Assembly (NCBI RefSeq): GCF_009831415.1
Contig: NZ_CP043727.1
Coordinates: 248,001-312,000 of the forward strand
Source of the DNA: Yersinia canariae
Lineage (GTDB): Bacteria; Pseudomonadota; Gammaproteobacteria; Enterobacterales; Enterobacteriaceae
Reading direction: 5' to 3'
Length of the DNA stretch: 64,000 bases
Position numbers and translations under genes: made by a program. Below, one piece after another: positions 39,141-57,706 of this stretch. The stretch's first letter is position 1. Each line of letters begins with the position of its first letter. Under the pieces are notes generated by a model. That model was not told the DNA's origin and did no database searches. It worked only from the letters and a program-made list of their open reading frames with translations.

Positions 39141-39923
39141 ATGTTTGATATCGGTGTGAACTTAACCAGTTCACAATTTGCAAAAGATTGCCCTCAGGTC
39201 GTGGCCCGTGCAAAAGAAGCTGGGGTTACCGGTATGCTGATTACCGGTACTGATGCTAAAGAAAGCGTGGATGCACTTGAGCTTGCCATGGCCTATCCGG
39301 AATATTGCTGGTCAACCGCAGGTGTTCACCCTCATCATGCGAGCAGTTGGCAAATAGATGTGGAGCAGCAAATTAGGGCATTGGCAGGCAATGCCGCCGT
39401 AGTCGCCATTGGTGAGTGTGGGTTGGATTTTAATCGCAACTTCTCTACTCCCGCAGAACAAGAAATCGCCTTTACTGCACAGCTTGCTTTGGCTGCTGAA
39501 CTTTCTTTGCCCGTATTCTTGCATTGCCGAGAAGCTCACGAACGGTTCATCACTTTACTTTCACCTTGGCTAGATAAAATTCCCGCCGCTGTTGTGCATT
39601 GCTTTACCGGCACTGCTGATGAATTAGATTCTTGTCTGAAATTAGGCCTATCTATCGGCATTACCGGTTGGGTTTGTGACGAACGACGCGGTCTTGAACT
39701 TAGAGCGTTATTACCGAGTATTCCTGTTCAGCAACTGCTGTTGGAAACCGATGCTCCTTATTTATTGCCGCGAGATATACATCCCAAACCTGCATCCCGC
39801 CGCAATGAGCCCTATTTTCTGCCTCATATCGTCCAGCAGGTTGCTGTCTGGCGACAAGAAGACCCTCAATGGCTGGGACAGAAAACTGATGAAAACGCCC
39901 GCCGGATTTTCCGGTTGGTTTGA
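39141..39923 (+). CDS. tatD: 3'-5' ssDNA/RNA exonuclease TatD
   Basis: Metal-dependent nuclease of the TatD/amidohydrolase family, cytosolic, not part of the Tat translocase despite its name. 260 residues. The family HxH at the N-terminus reads [12 protein letters not shown], without the usual histidines, as in E. coli TatD. Other metal residues are in [23 protein letters not shown] and LLETDAPY. Starts about 10 bp after the tatC terminator; hemB follows by 14 bp. Confidence 0.95.
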   Translation: MFDIGVNLTSSQFAKDCPQVVARAKEAGVTGMLITGTDAKESVDALELAMAYPEYCWSTAGVHPHHASSWQIDVEQQIRALAGNAAVVAIGECGLDFNRNFSTPAEQEIAFTAQLALAAELSLPVFLHCREAHERFITLLSPWLDKIPAAVVHCFTGTADELDSCLKLGLSIGITGWVCDERRGLELRALLPSIPVQQLLLETDAPYLLPRDIHPKPASRRNEPYFLPHIVQQVAVWRQEDPQWLGQKTDENARRIFRLV

Positions 39924-39928
39924 GTTAG

Positions 39929-40960
<1,032 letters not shown>

Positions 40961-41003
40961 TTCTTTTGTTATCGCTAGAAACTGGGTATTAGTCATTAAG
41001 TTG

Positions 41004-41031
41004 CAAGGTAGGTACTGAGATACCTACCTTG
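41004..41031. terminator. Stem-loop between convergent hemB and rfaH
   Basis: 11-bp perfect stem (CAAGGTAGGTA / TACCTACCTTG, 6-nt loop). No clear T-run on either strand, so it may be an inefficient bidirectional terminator or transcript-end stabiliser. Confidence 0.6.
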
Positions 41032-41051
41032 AATTCAGTAAATTAAGCATT

Positions 41052-41540
41052 TTACTGTTTTTCGAACTGACGATTATCCAGGCTTTGTAATACCTGACTA
41101 TTAAGCATATTCAGCAGCAACATTGAGCGCGCTTCGCCATCTGGCTCGGTATAAATTGCCTGTAAGCCAGAAAAAATACCCTCTGTAATTGTCACTACAT
41201 CACCAGCAATGGGGATCTCCGGAGCAATGATTTTGTCCGCCGTATGGGATTGCATCTCAGCAATAACGATAGCTGGGATTACTGCGGGCTGTACGCCAAA
41301 CCTAACAAAGTGACTTACACCTCGGGTGGCACTTATCGTGGTGGTATGAATATGTTCCGGATCAAACTCCACAAATAGATAATTCGGGAATAATGCTTCT
41401 GTCGTTTCAATTCGTTTTCCGCGAACCATCTTTTCGATAGCGACTACTGGTGTCCAGCAGTTCACTTCTTGCCGCTCTAGATGCTCTTTAGCGCGTAAAA
41501 GCTGACCACGTTTACAATATAACAAATGCCAATGTCTCAT
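41052..41540 (-). CDS. rfaH: Transcription antiterminator RfaH
   Basis: NusG paralogue that is recruited at ops sites and prevents Rho termination in long LPS, capsule and similar operons, also aiding translation. 162 residues from the ATG at 41540 (a second ATG lies one codon upstream at 41543). NGN domain (about 1-100: [35 protein letters not shown]) and a C-terminal KOW-like segment (about 110-162) that in the family switches from helical hairpin to beta-barrel. No ops element was noticed in this window. Confidence 0.97.
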   Translation of the reverse strand: MRHWHLLYCKRGQLLRAKEHLERQEVNCWTPVVAIEKMVRGKRIETTEALFPNYLFVEFDPEHIHTTTISATRGVSHFVRFGVQPAVIPAIVIAEMQSHTADKIIAPEIPIAGDVVTITEGIFSGLQAIYTEPDGEARSMLLLNMLNSQVLQSLDNRQFEKQ

Positions 41541-41543
41541 CAT

Positions 41544-41804
41544 TTCATATGCCTTTAGCTACTATTTGGCAGCATAGCAAAAGTGGGGATATTTATATAG
41601 TGAGGAAAAACACACCATTTTAGATATATGTCTGTTATATAAGGATTTAGATTATTTTATATCGAAAGAATGCAATCTGTATGTGTCAATGTAAATGGCC
41701 AATAGCTGCTTGATGTTTTTTCGGGTTACCCAACCTTCATTTTAACAAAAAGACAGCAACTGCTATAAAGACAGCCTATAATGGCGCATCACATAGCCGC
41801 CGAA
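41544..41804. other. rfaH-ubiD divergent intergenic region
   Basis: About 260 bp, AT-rich, holding the divergent promoters of rfaH and ubiD. No specific operator or RNA recognised. Confidence 0.5.
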
Positions 41805-43301
41805 ATGATCAGCATGAAATACCGTGACTTACGTGACTTCCTCTCGTTGCTGGAACAGAGGGGCGAACTTAAACGTATTAGCCAGCCTATTGATCCCTAT
41901 CTGGAAATGACAGAAATTGCCGATCGCACTTTGCGTGCAGGTGGGCCAGCATTGCTTTTCGAGAATCCAAAAGGCTACAGCATGCCAGTGTTGTGTAATC
42001 TGTTTGGCACAGCCAAGCGGGTTGCCATGGGGATGGGGCAAGAAGATGTCAGCGCACTGCGCGATGTCGGTAAACTTTTGGCTTTCCTGAAAGAACCTGA
42101 TCCTCCGAAAGGTTTTCGAGATCTATTCGATAAACTGCCGAAATTTAAGCAGGTATTGAATATGCCAACGAAATGCCTAAGCTCCGCTCCGTGTCAGGAG
42201 CAAGTGTGGGAGGGCGATGATGTTGATCTAAGTCGAATTCCTGTAATGCACTGTTGGCCTGAGGATGCCGCCCCATTAGTCTCTTGGGGGTTGACGGTGA
42301 CTCGTGGCCCGCATAAAGAGCGCCAGAATCTGGGGATCTATCGCCAGCAAGTCTTGGGCAAAAACAAGTTAATTATGCGCTGGCTCTCCCATCGTGGTGG
42401 GGCTTTAGACTATCAAGAATGGTGTGAGGCGCATCCAGGAGAACGTTTCCCCGTCGCCGTCGCGCTCGGGGCTGATCCTGCGACCATTTTGGCTGCAGTA
42501 ACGCCAGTGCCTGATACTCTGTCTGAATATGCTTTTGCCGGTCTATTACGCGGACATAAAACCGAAGTCGTAAAATGTCTTTCCAACTCACTTGAAGTTC
42601 CTGCAAGTGCAGAAATTGTATTGGAAGGATATATTGAGCAGGGTGAGATGGCACCAGAAGGCCCTTATGGTGACCATACCGGTTATTACAATGAGGTTGA
42701 TAGTTTCCCTGTCTTTACCGTCACACATATTACCCAACGTAAAGACGCGATTTATCATTCAACCTATACTGGCCGCCCACCCGATGAACCGGCAGTAATG
42801 GGCGTTGCACTGAACGAAGTATTTGTGCCTATTTTGCAAAAGCAATTCCCTGAGATTGTTGATTTTTATCTGCCGCCAGAAGGCTGTTCATACCGCCTGG
42901 CCGTGGTGACCATCAAGAAACAGTATGCTGGTCATGCAAAACGCGTGATGATGGGTGTTTGGTCGTTTTTACGTCAGTTTATGTATACGAAATTTGTTAT
43001 TGTTTGTGACGATGACATTAACGCCCGTGATTGGAATGATGTGATTTGGGCAATTACGACCCGAATGGATCCGTCGCGCGATACGGTATTAATTGAAAAT
43101 ACGCCAATAGATTATTTGGATTTCGCCTCACCGGTTTCCGGTTTGGGATCGAAAATGGGGCTGGATGCCACCAACAAATGGCCAGCTGAGACCCCGCGTG
43201 AATGGGGGCGTCCTATTAAGATGGATGAAGAAGTTCGCGCCCGCGTTGATGCTATTTGGGATGAGCTCGCCATTTTCAGTGACAAAGAGACGAAACGCTA
43301 A
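41805..43301 (+). CDS. ubiD: 3-octaprenyl-4-hydroxybenzoate decarboxylase UbiD
   Basis: Prenylated-FMN-dependent decarboxylase of ubiquinone synthesis. The start is uncertain: ATGs at 41781, 41805 and 41814 all lack a strong SD. 41805 ([12 protein letters not shown]) is chosen as best fitting the family N-terminus, giving 498 residues. Conserved blocks: [57 protein letters not shown] with catalytic acids, and [16 protein letters not shown]. fre follows 54 bp on. Confidence 0.96.
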   Translation: MISMKYRDLRDFLSLLEQRGELKRISQPIDPYLEMTEIADRTLRAGGPALLFENPKGYSMPVLCNLFGTAKRVAMGMGQEDVSALRDVGKLLAFLKEPDPPKGFRDLFDKLPKFKQVLNMPTKCLSSAPCQEQVWEGDDVDLSRIPVMHCWPEDAAPLVSWGLTVTRGPHKERQNLGIYRQQVLGKNKLIMRWLSHRGGALDYQEWCEAHPGERFPVAVALGADPATILAAVTPVPDTLSEYAFAGLLRGHKTEVVKCLSNSLEVPASAEIVLEGYIEQGEMAPEGPYGDHTGYYNEVDSFPVFTVTHITQRKDAIYHSTYTGRPPDEPAVMGVALNEVFVPILQKQFPEIVDFYLPPEGCSYRLAVVTIKKQYAGHAKRVMMGVWSFLRQFMYTKFVIVCDDDINARDWNDVIWAITTRMDPSRDTVLIENTPIDYLDFASPVSGLGSKMGLDATNKWPAETPREWGRPIKMDEEVRARVDAIWDELAIFSDKETKR

Positions 43302-43355
43302 CCGGCGTCCATTTTGTCCTTAGTTTTGCATTTGATGACCCGACAGAGGGAAGGC

Positions 43356-44057
43356 ATGACAACTTTAAGCTGTAAAGTAACCTCCGTAGAGGCCATTACC
43401 GATACGGTGTACCGGGTGCAACTGGTACCTGCATCCGCATTTTCTTTCCGTGCTGGGCAGTATTTGATGGTCGTCATGGATGAGCGCGATAAGCGCCCAT
43501 TCTCTATGGCATCCACGCCACTGCAAAAAGACTCCATCGAGCTGCATATCGGGGCTTCGGAACTGAATCTATACGCCATGGCGGTGATGGACCGAATTCT
43601 GAAAGAGAAAACACTGGATGTGGACATCCCTCATGGTGAGGCGTGGTTCCGCGAAGGCAGTCACCGGCCATTGATTTTGATTGCTGGCGGGACCGGTTTT
43701 TCCTATGCGCGTTCAGTTTTGTTGGCGGCGTTAGCGGAGCAACCGGATCGTGAAGTTTCCATCTATTGGGGTGGGCGCGAAGCGGTGCATTTATATGATC
43801 TTGGCGAGCTGGAAGCGCTATCAATTAAGTATCCGCAGTTGAAAGTTATTCCTGTGGTTGAGCAGCCCGAAGAGGGTTGGCGCGGTCGTACCGGAACCGT
43901 TTTGAGCGCCGTGCTGCAAGACTACGGCTCTCTCGCGGAGCAGGATATTTATATTGCAGGCCGTTTCGAAATGGCCAAAATTGCCCGTGAGCGTTTCTGT
44001 GCTGAACGGGGCGCGCAGGAAGCACACATCTTTGGTGATGCTTTTGCCTTTATCTGA
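43356..44057 (+). CDS. fre: NAD(P)H-flavin reductase Fre
   Basis: Reduces free flavins with NAD(P)H; the reduced flavins serve ribonucleotide reductase activation, iron release and, with UbiX, flavin supply near UbiD. 233 residues from the ATG at 43356 (GAGGGAAGG upstream), identical in layout to E. coli Fre. FAD-domain RPFSMAS and NAD-domain [27 protein letters not shown]. The ORF extends upstream to 43314, but that start lacks support. Confidence 0.97.
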   Translation: MTTLSCKVTSVEAITDTVYRVQLVPASAFSFRAGQYLMVVMDERDKRPFSMASTPLQKDSIELHIGASELNLYAMAVMDRILKEKTLDVDIPHGEAWFREGSHRPLILIAGGTGFSYARSVLLAALAEQPDREVSIYWGGREAVHLYDLGELEALSIKYPQLKVIPVVEQPEEGWRGRTGTVLSAVLQDYGSLAEQDIYIAGRFEMAKIARERFCAERGAQEAHIFGDAFAFI

Positions 44058-44059
44058 GT

Positions 44060-44084
44060 AAAAAGCCCGCCCCTGACAGGCGGG
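44060..44084 (-). terminator. Terminator of fadBA
   Basis: Read on the minus strand, CCCGCC pairs with GGCGGG around a 7-nt loop and is followed by CTTTTT, downstream of the fadA stop. Confidence 0.75.
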
Positions 44085-44108
44085 AAAACGGCAACTAAAC
44101 TCCAGTCT

Positions 44109-44138
44109 AAGGGCCTGTATTCAGGCCCTTAATGTTTT
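44109..44138 (+). terminator. Terminator of fre
   Basis: 9-bp perfect stem (AAGGGCCTG / CAGGCCCTT, 4-nt loop) then AATGTTTTT, between the convergent fre and fadA. Confidence 0.85.
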
Positions 44139-44141
44139 TGG

Positions 44142-47506
<3,365 letters not shown>

Positions 47507-47532
47507 ATCTATCTCCTGAATAAGCGCATGTG

Positions 47533-47549
47533 ATCTGGTATGACCAGAT
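47533..47549 (-). promoter_or_regulatory. FadR operator upstream of fadB
   Basis: ATCTGGTATGACCAGAT is a 17-bp near-perfect palindrome fitting the FadR site (TGGTNNGACCA core), between fadB and pepQ. FadR represses fadBA until released by long-chain acyl-CoA. Confidence 0.88.
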
Positions 47550-47798
47550 ATTTAGGAAGTGTGGATATTTTGTTAATGAATTGCAAACAAGAGATTGATT
47601 TTTTGCAGTGAAGATCACAGTCGATCAGAAAGGATAATTGATTTTTATCGAGTTTATTCGCGACGAATTGAGTGGGGAAATATTGAATTTAGCGCGCCAG
47701 GTAATGTATTTGCCTGGTAGATAAGAGGTCGTCGAAACATGGCTTTAGCGACTATGATAAGATAAAAAAATTAAGTTCTAATAGCAAAGGGTACTGTG

Positions 47799-49130
47799 AT
47801 GGAAACGCTGGCTTCTTTATATAACGAACATTTATCCACCCTACAACAACGCACCCGCGATGTGTTAGAGCGCCATCAGTTGGACGCTTTACTGATTCAT
47901 TCCGGTGAGTTACAACGTATTTTCCTTGATGACCGCGACTATCCTTTTAAAGTGAATGCCCAATTCAAAGCTTGGGTGCCGGTGACGCAAGTTCCAAACT
48001 GCTGGTTATGGGTTGATGGTGTTAATACGCCGAAGTTATGGTTTTACTCCCCGGTAGATTATTGGCACAGTGTTGAACCGCTACCTGATAGCTTCTGGAC
48101 CCAACAACTGGATATTCAGCCGTTAGCTAACGCCGATGACATTGCACAGCAATTACCTGTGCCGCGCGAGCGAGTGGCCTATATTGGTTATGCTCAGCAA
48201 CGCGCGCAAGCTCTGGGATTCAGTGCCGAAAACATTAACCCCAAACCGGTGTTGGATTACCTTCACTTTTACCGCTCTTATAAAACAGATTATGAACTGG
48301 CGTGCATGCGCGAAGCCCAAAAGATGGCGGTCGCTGGGCATCGGGCTGCACATGAAGCATTCCAGTCGGGTATGAGTGAGTTTGACATCAATTTGGCGTA
48401 TCTAATGGCTACGGGTCACCGTGATACTGATGTGCCATACGATAATATTGTTGCGCTGAATGAGAATTCGGCAGTGCTGCATTACACCACATTGCAACAT
48501 CAGCCCCCGGCAGAGATTCGTAGTTTCCTAATTGATGCAGGCGCTGAATACAATGGTTATGCTGCTGATCTGACTCGTACTTATGCTGCAAACAGTGAAA
48601 GCGATTTTGCCGCATTGGTTGCAGACCTTAATAATGAACAGCTTGAACTGATCAAAACCATTAAAAGTGGCGAACGCTATACCGATTATCATATTCAGAT
48701 GCATCAGCGTATTGCCAAACTGCTGCGCACTCATAATCTGGTCACCGGTATCAGTGAAGAGGCGATGGTTGAAAAAGGCATTACCTGCCCATTCTTGCCG
48801 CATGGATTGGGTCACCCGCTTGGGCTGCAAGTTCATGATACTGCTGGATTTATGCAAGATGACAAAGGAACGCATCTCAGTGCGCCATCCCAATATCCTT
48901 ACTTGCGTTGCACGCGTATCCTGCAACCCCGCATGGTACTGACCATTGAGCCGGGCCTCTACTTTATCGAATCTCTATTGGCCCCTTGGCGCGCGGGTGA
49001 ATTCAGCCAGTATTTCAATTGGGAACTTATTGATGCGCTGAAGCCTTATGGTGGTATTCGTATAGAAGATAATATCGTTATTCATGATAATCGGGTCGAG
49101 AACATGACACGTGACCTGAAGCTGGCCTAA
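47799..49130 (+). CDS. pepQ: Xaa-Pro dipeptidase PepQ
   Basis: Cytosolic dinuclear-metal prolidase splitting X-Pro dipeptides; it also hydrolyses some organophosphates. 443 residues from the ATG at 47799 (AAGGG seven nt upstream); a GTG sits one codon earlier. Pita-bread fold metal ligands: Asp in [17 protein letters not shown] (two), His in [13 protein letters not shown], Glu in TIEPGLYF and GGIRIEDN. Divergent from fadBA; stop overlaps the yigZ start (TAATG). Confidence 0.98.
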   Translation: METLASLYNEHLSTLQQRTRDVLERHQLDALLIHSGELQRIFLDDRDYPFKVNAQFKAWVPVTQVPNCWLWVDGVNTPKLWFYSPVDYWHSVEPLPDSFWTQQLDIQPLANADDIAQQLPVPRERVAYIGYAQQRAQALGFSAENINPKPVLDYLHFYRSYKTDYELACMREAQKMAVAGHRAAHEAFQSGMSEFDINLAYLMATGHRDTDVPYDNIVALNENSAVLHYTTLQHQPPAEIRSFLIDAGAEYNGYAADLTRTYAANSESDFAALVADLNNEQLELIKTIKSGERYTDYHIQMHQRIAKLLRTHNLVTGISEEAMVEKGITCPFLPHGLGHPLGLQVHDTAGFMQDDKGTHLSAPSQYPYLRCTRILQPRMVLTIEPGLYFIESLLAPWRAGEFSQYFNWELIDALKPYGGIRIEDNIVIHDNRVENMTRDLKLA

Positions 49131-49744
49131 TGCAGCCTTATTTGATACCTGCGGCTCCGGTAACTGTCAGCGAAGAAATCAAGAAAAGCCGTTTCATCAC
49201 CTTGCTGGCACATACCAGCGGGGTGAGTGAAGCAAAAGAATTTATTCAGCAGATAAAGCAGCAGCACCCAACAGCCCGGCATCATTGCTGGGCTTTTGTT
49301 GCCGGGACACCAACAGATTCACAGCAATTAGGTTTTTCCGATGATGGTGAGCCCTCGGGCACAGCGGGTAAACCTATTCTGGCGCAGCTGATGGGCAGTG
49401 GGATTGGTGAAATCACGGCCGTGGTTGTGCGCTATTATGGCGGCATCAAGCTCGGTACTGGCGGGTTAGTCAGGGCGTATGGCAGTGGTGTTCAACAAGC
49501 GTTAAAGCAGATTGAAGTAAAATATAAAGTCCCACAGGTAGAATATACTTTGCAGTGTGACTATGCGCAGCTCGCGATGGTCGAAACATTATTACAGCAG
49601 GTTGAAGGCCAGATTTTACAGAGTGAATATGCACAACTCGTGACACTTCATCTCTCTTTGCCAGCAACTCAAGCCAGTCAGGTCGGGGATAAATTGCGAG
49701 ATCTCAGTCGTGGTACGTTGCAATTGACGCCCATTTCGCAATAA
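49130..49744 (+). CDS. yigZ: IMPACT family protein YigZ
   Basis: 204-residue protein of the UPF0029/IMPACT family; E. coli YigZ structure suggests nucleic-acid or ribosome interaction, but the function is unknown. The IMPACT signature spans about residues 55-120 (FSDDGEPSGTAGKP, VVVRYYGGIKLGTGGLVRAYG), with a C-terminal ferredoxin-like domain (DUF1949). Translationally coupled to pepQ by 1-bp overlap, trkH 36 bp downstream, as in E. coli. Confidence 0.95.
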   Translation: MQPYLIPAAPVTVSEEIKKSRFITLLAHTSGVSEAKEFIQQIKQQHPTARHHCWAFVAGTPTDSQQLGFSDDGEPSGTAGKPILAQLMGSGIGEITAVVVRYYGGIKLGTGGLVRAYGSGVQQALKQIEVKYKVPQVEYTLQCDYAQLAMVETLLQQVEGQILQSEYAQLVTLHLSLPATQASQVGDKLRDLSRGTLQLTPISQ

Positions 49745-49780
49745 TCCCCATCCAAGTGAATTGCTAAGGAACGTGCCGGA

Positions 49781-51232
49781 ATGCATTTTCGTGCCATAAC
49801 CCGTATTGTTGGTCTGCTGGTCATCTTATTCTCCGGGACAATGTTTATTCCCGGGCTAGTGGCCTTGATCTATCGTGATGGTGCCGGCCGTGCCTTCAGC
49901 GAAACTTTTTTTGTTGCTCTGGCGATAGGCCTGTTGCTTTGGCTACCAAACCGAAAACAGAAGCATGAGTTGAAACCCCGCGAGGGCTTTCTCATCGTGG
50001 TGCTGTTCTGGACGGTACTGGGCAGTGTCGGGGCATTACCTTTTCTATTCTCAGAACGACCCAATCTTTCGTTAACTGATGCATTCTTTGAATCATTCTC
50101 CGGGCTGACCACCACCGGGGCCACCACACTGGTGGGATTGGATTCACTGCCCAAAGCTATTTTATTCTATCGACAAATGCTGCAATGGCTTGGCGGCATG
50201 GGGATCATCGTCTTGGCGGTGGCTATTTTGCCTATCTTGGGCGTCGGGGGCATGCAGCTCTATCGTGCAGAAATGCCCGGCCCGTTGAAAGATAATAAAA
50301 TGCGCCCCCGAATTGCTGAAACGGCTAAAACACTGTGGCTTATCTATGTCTTACTGACCATTGCCTGCGCACTTTCGCTATGGGGCGCGGGGATGTCGGT
50401 GTTTGATGCCATTTCTCACAGTTTCTCAACAATTGCCATAGGCGGCTTCTCTACTCATGACGCCAGTATCGGTTACTTCAATAGCCCGACGATTAACACC
50501 ATTATTGGCATTTTCCTGCTGATTTCGGGCTGTAACTTTGGTCTACATTTCGCCGTACTCAGTGGCCGAAGTTTGAAAGTTTATTGGCGCGATCCCGAAT
50601 TCCGTATGTTTATCTTTGTACAATTGACGCTGGTTATCGTTTGTACCTTGGTACTCTGGCAACACAGTGTGTACAAATCGGGGCTGGAAACATTAAACCA
50701 GGCCTTTTTCCAAGTGGTGTCCATGGCGACCACTGCGGGGTTCACGACAGACAGCATTTCTAAGTGGCCGCTGTTCCTGCCGATACTCTTATTATGTTCT
50801 GCTTTTATAGGGGGCTGTGCGGGGTCGACTGGCGGCGGATTGAAAGTTATCCGTATTCTGTTGCTTTATCTGCAAGGCTCACGTGAATTAAAACGTTTAG
50901 TGCATCCAAACGCGGTTTACACCATTAAATTGGGGCGGCGAGCATTACCGGAAAGAATATTGGAAGCGGTCTGGGGGTTCTTCTCCGCCTATGCTTTGGT
51001 TTTTATCATTAGTATGTTGGCGATTATCGCGACGGGGGTTGATGAGTTCTCTGCTTTTGCGGCGGTCACCGCAACTTTGAACAATCTTGGGCCAGGTCTG
51101 GGGGTTGTTGCTGATAACTTTACCTCTATGAACCCAGCGGCGAAATGGATACTGGTGATAACCATGTTATTTGGTCGATTGGAAGTTTTCACCCTACTGG
51201 TTCTTTTCACCCCAACATTCTGGCGTGAGTAA
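49781..51232 (+). CDS. trkH: Trk potassium uptake system membrane protein TrkH
   Basis: Pore subunit of the low-affinity K+ uptake system; needs TrkA (not in this window) for nucleotide gating. 483 residues as in E. coli TrkH, with four M1-P-M2 repeats. Selectivity-filter glycines occur in TTTGATTL, TIAIGGF, TTAGFTT and TLNNLGPG. hemG follows 21 bp downstream. Confidence 0.98.
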   Translation: MHFRAITRIVGLLVILFSGTMFIPGLVALIYRDGAGRAFSETFFVALAIGLLLWLPNRKQKHELKPREGFLIVVLFWTVLGSVGALPFLFSERPNLSLTDAFFESFSGLTTTGATTLVGLDSLPKAILFYRQMLQWLGGMGIIVLAVAILPILGVGGMQLYRAEMPGPLKDNKMRPRIAETAKTLWLIYVLLTIACALSLWGAGMSVFDAISHSFSTIAIGGFSTHDASIGYFNSPTINTIIGIFLLISGCNFGLHFAVLSGRSLKVYWRDPEFRMFIFVQLTLVIVCTLVLWQHSVYKSGLETLNQAFFQVVSMATTAGFTTDSISKWPLFLPILLLCSAFIGGCAGSTGGGLKVIRILLLYLQGSRELKRLVHPNAVYTIKLGRRALPERILEAVWGFFSAYALVFIISMLAIIATGVDEFSAFAAVTATLNNLGPGLGVVADNFTSMNPAAKWILVITMLFGRLEVFTLLVLFTPTFWRE

Positions 51233-51253
51233 TTCTGCATAAGGAACATTGCT

Positions 51254-51787
51254 ATGAAAGTACTGATACTTTACTCCAGCCGAGACGGCCAAACACAAAA
51301 CATCGCCTCTTATATAGCTAAGGAATTATCGGCAACAGCGACGTGTGAAATACAAGACTTGGCAGGAGTAGGGCAAATAGACTTGAACCAGTATCAACAA
51401 GTGATGATTGGTGCTTCGGTGCGTTATGGCCATTTCAGTCCAGTATTAAGTAAATTCGTCAATAAACACGTCGAACAGCTCAATCAGATGCCGAGCGCGT
51501 TCTTTGCTGTCAATCTTACTGCTCGCAAACCAGAAAAACGTTCGCCACAGACCAACGCCTATGTCCGTAAGTTTTTGCTGAGCACACCGTGGCAGCCCAC
51601 ATTGTGCACGGTATTCGCTGGAGCGCTGCGTTATCCGCGTTATCGGTGGATAGACCGGGTCATGATTCAACTTATTATGCGCATGACGGGCGGCGAAACA
51701 GATACCAGTAAAGAAGTTGAGTATACCGATTGGCAACAGGTAAGCGGTTTTACACAGGATTTCTCTGCGCTACAGTACGAAAAGTAA
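51254..51787 (+). CDS. hemG: Menaquinone-dependent protoporphyrinogen IX dehydrogenase HemG
   Basis: Flavodoxin-like enzyme oxidising protoporphyrinogen IX to protoporphyrin IX with quinone as acceptor. 177 residues; FMN phosphate loop LYSSRDGQTQNIASY, IGASVRYGHFSP, and the long-chain insertion typical of HemG. Upstream of rRNA as in E. coli (hemG-rrsA). Confidence 0.97.
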   Translation: MKVLILYSSRDGQTQNIASYIAKELSATATCEIQDLAGVGQIDLNQYQQVMIGASVRYGHFSPVLSKFVNKHVEQLNQMPSAFFAVNLTARKPEKRSPQTNAYVRKFLLSTPWQPTLCTVFAGALRYPRYRWIDRVMIQLIMRMTGGETDTSKEVEYTDWQQVSGFTQDFSALQYEK

Positions 51788-51856
51788 CAATAATGGTGGT
51801 TATCACCGCAAATTGCTGAAATAAAACACGGTTGAAAAGTTTTTTCAAATTAGGGG

Positions 51857-51884
51857 TTGCAGGCTGTCAGGAACTCCCTATAAT
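51857..51884 (+). promoter_or_regulatory. rRNA promoter P1
   Basis: TTGCAG, 16-bp spacer, TATAAT, then the GC-rich discriminator GCGCCTCC typical of stringently controlled enterobacterial rrn P1; AT-rich DNA lies just upstream. Confidence 0.88.
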
Positions 51885-51976
51885 GCGCCTCCACTGACCG
51901 GGAACAACGAAACATACTTCGCCGGGTCAGGAAGAGAAAAGATAGACTTTGACTTCGAAAGAAAACAAATAAACTC

Positions 51977-52004
51977 TTGACTCTTCAGCGGGAAAGCGTA
52001 TTAT
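51977..52004 (+). promoter_or_regulatory. rRNA promoter P2
   Basis: TTGACT, 16-bp spacer, TATTAT, about 120 bp downstream of P1, with CTGCCTCCCGC following. Confidence 0.82.
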
Positions 52005-52055
52005 CTGCCTCCCGCGTTACCGTAAGATTCGCCGCAAGGCAAACGGGTAACGAAC

Positions 52056-52067
52056 GCTCTTTAACAA
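52056..52067 (+). promoter_or_regulatory. boxA antitermination element of rrn leader
   Basis: GCTCTTTAACAA, the boxA sequence that recruits NusB/S10 for rRNA antitermination, 188 bp before 16S. Confidence 0.88.
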
Positions 52068-52254
52068 TTTATCAGACAATCTGTGTGGGCACTCGCAAGA
52101 CGATATCGAAGCCTGTTTCGACAGGCAGAAGCAATATCAAAGTCTTGAAGAGTGACCAAAGCAGTACACATTTGAACCTCGGTTCGAATGCATATTTGCA
52201 GAAAGTAATCTTTGAGCATCGCTACTTTCATTAGTAGCAAATCAAACAAATCTT

Positions 52255-53798
<1,544 letters not shown>

Positions 53799-53936
53799 CC
53801 TAACGATACGCATTGCGCAGTGTCCACACAGATTGTCTGATGAATGTAAACGAGCAAGAGCACCTGTTGATGTTGTGAGTTTCGACTCATGCTGATGCAA
53901 AAACGATTAAGTTGAATGATTTAATCGGATTTTTGT

Positions 53937-54012
53937 GTCCCCATCGTCTAGAGGCCTAGGACACTGCCCTTTCACGGCTGTAACAGGGGTTCGAATCCCC
54001 TTGGGGACGCCA
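53937..54012 (+). tRNA. tRNA-Glu (anticodon UUC) in 16S-23S spacer
   Basis: 76 nt, GTCCCCA...TGGGGACGCCA with encoded CCA and TTCGAAT T-loop; anticodon loop CTTTCAC gives UUC. Acceptor pair 7-66 is A-U (U-A in E. coli). The anticodon stem CTGCC/GGCTG has a U28:U42 mismatch. Presence of tRNA-Glu marks this as a single-tRNA spacer operon. Confidence 0.98.
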
Positions 54013-54101
54013 CTCCGATAATGTGTGAAAGACATTATCACCGGTTCTTTATGAACTGAAAATATCTTAAAGATGACTTTAACGAGTCGTGTTTAAGATA
54101 T

Positions 54102-54114
54102 TGCTCTTTAACAA
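54102..54114 (+). promoter_or_regulatory. Spacer boxA before 23S
   Basis: TGCTCTTTAACAA in the 16S-23S spacer, the second antitermination element normally seen upstream of 23S. Confidence 0.85.
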
Positions 54115-54254
54115 TCTGGAACAAGCTGAAAATTGAAACAATACAGCTGAAACTTATCTCTCCGTAGAAGTACTGAGATAAGGATTAACCTGTATTAGAG
54201 TCTCTCAAATAATCGCAATACGACGATGTCTGTAAAGACACCTTCGGGTTGTGA

Positions 54255-57163
<2,909 letters not shown>

Positions 57164-57272
57164 ACAACACCGAAGGTGTTTTGGTGATTTGAGAGAGATT
57201 TTCAGCGACGTTCCGAGATTGGGCTGGCTGGCTGTGTGTAGGATTGCATAGCGGGTTAGTTTAGACAGAATT

Positions 57273-57392
57273 TGCCTGGCGGCCATAGCGCGGTGGTCCC
57301 ACCTGATCCCATGCCGAACTCAGAAGTGAAACGCCGTAGCGCCGATGGTAGTGTGGGGTCTCCCCATGCGAGAGTAGGACACTGCCAGGCAT
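57273..57392 (+). rRNA. rrf: 5S ribosomal RNA
   Basis: 120 nt beginning TGCCTGGCGGCC and ending ACTGCCAGGCAT, with the terminal stem pairing TGCCTGGC with GCCAGGCA and the standard CCCCATGCCGAACTCAG core. Confidence 0.98.
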
Positions 57393-57406
57393 CAAATCAA
57401 GCCGAG

Positions 57407-57485
57407 ACCCCATGCCAAAAGCGTGGGGTTTTTGCTATGTGCGCGATATAGAAAAGCCTTCTGCTGTGCAGAGGGCTTTTTTTAT
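57407..57485 (+). terminator. Tandem rrn terminators
   Basis: Two hairpins: ACCCCATGC/GCGTGGGGT (one G-U) followed by TTTTT at 57407-57433, and AAAAGCCTTCTGC/GCAGAGGGCTTTT followed by TTTTT near 57452-57485. Double terminators are typical after 5S. Confidence 0.9.
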
Positions 57486-57706
57486 TTGTACATTTTAGGT
57501 GTGATTGAATGGATGACGAATCGAATACACCGATATTCGGATATAAATACATCTTTAAACTAACCGAATGTTTATGTGTTTGGACGAATTGTCTGCCGCG
57601 TTAAGTTTTCTGCCATTTTTATAACCTCGCCCACAGAAAAAAAGCTTTATTCCCTTAGAATCATCGAGTACAAAATTGAAACGATGTTTTGATTACTGAG
57701 GTTTAA

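Larger units (their letters stand above)
51788..52254 (+). other. rRNA operon promoter and leader region
   Basis: 467 bp between hemG and 16S. It holds P1, P2 and boxA (listed separately), plus AT-rich DNA upstream of P1 that could act as an UP element. No ORF supported. Confidence 0.8.

Noticed and set aside
41544-41804. ops element near rfaH
   Set aside because: No GGCGGTAGCGTG-like sequence noticed; rfaH encodes the factor and need not carry ops.
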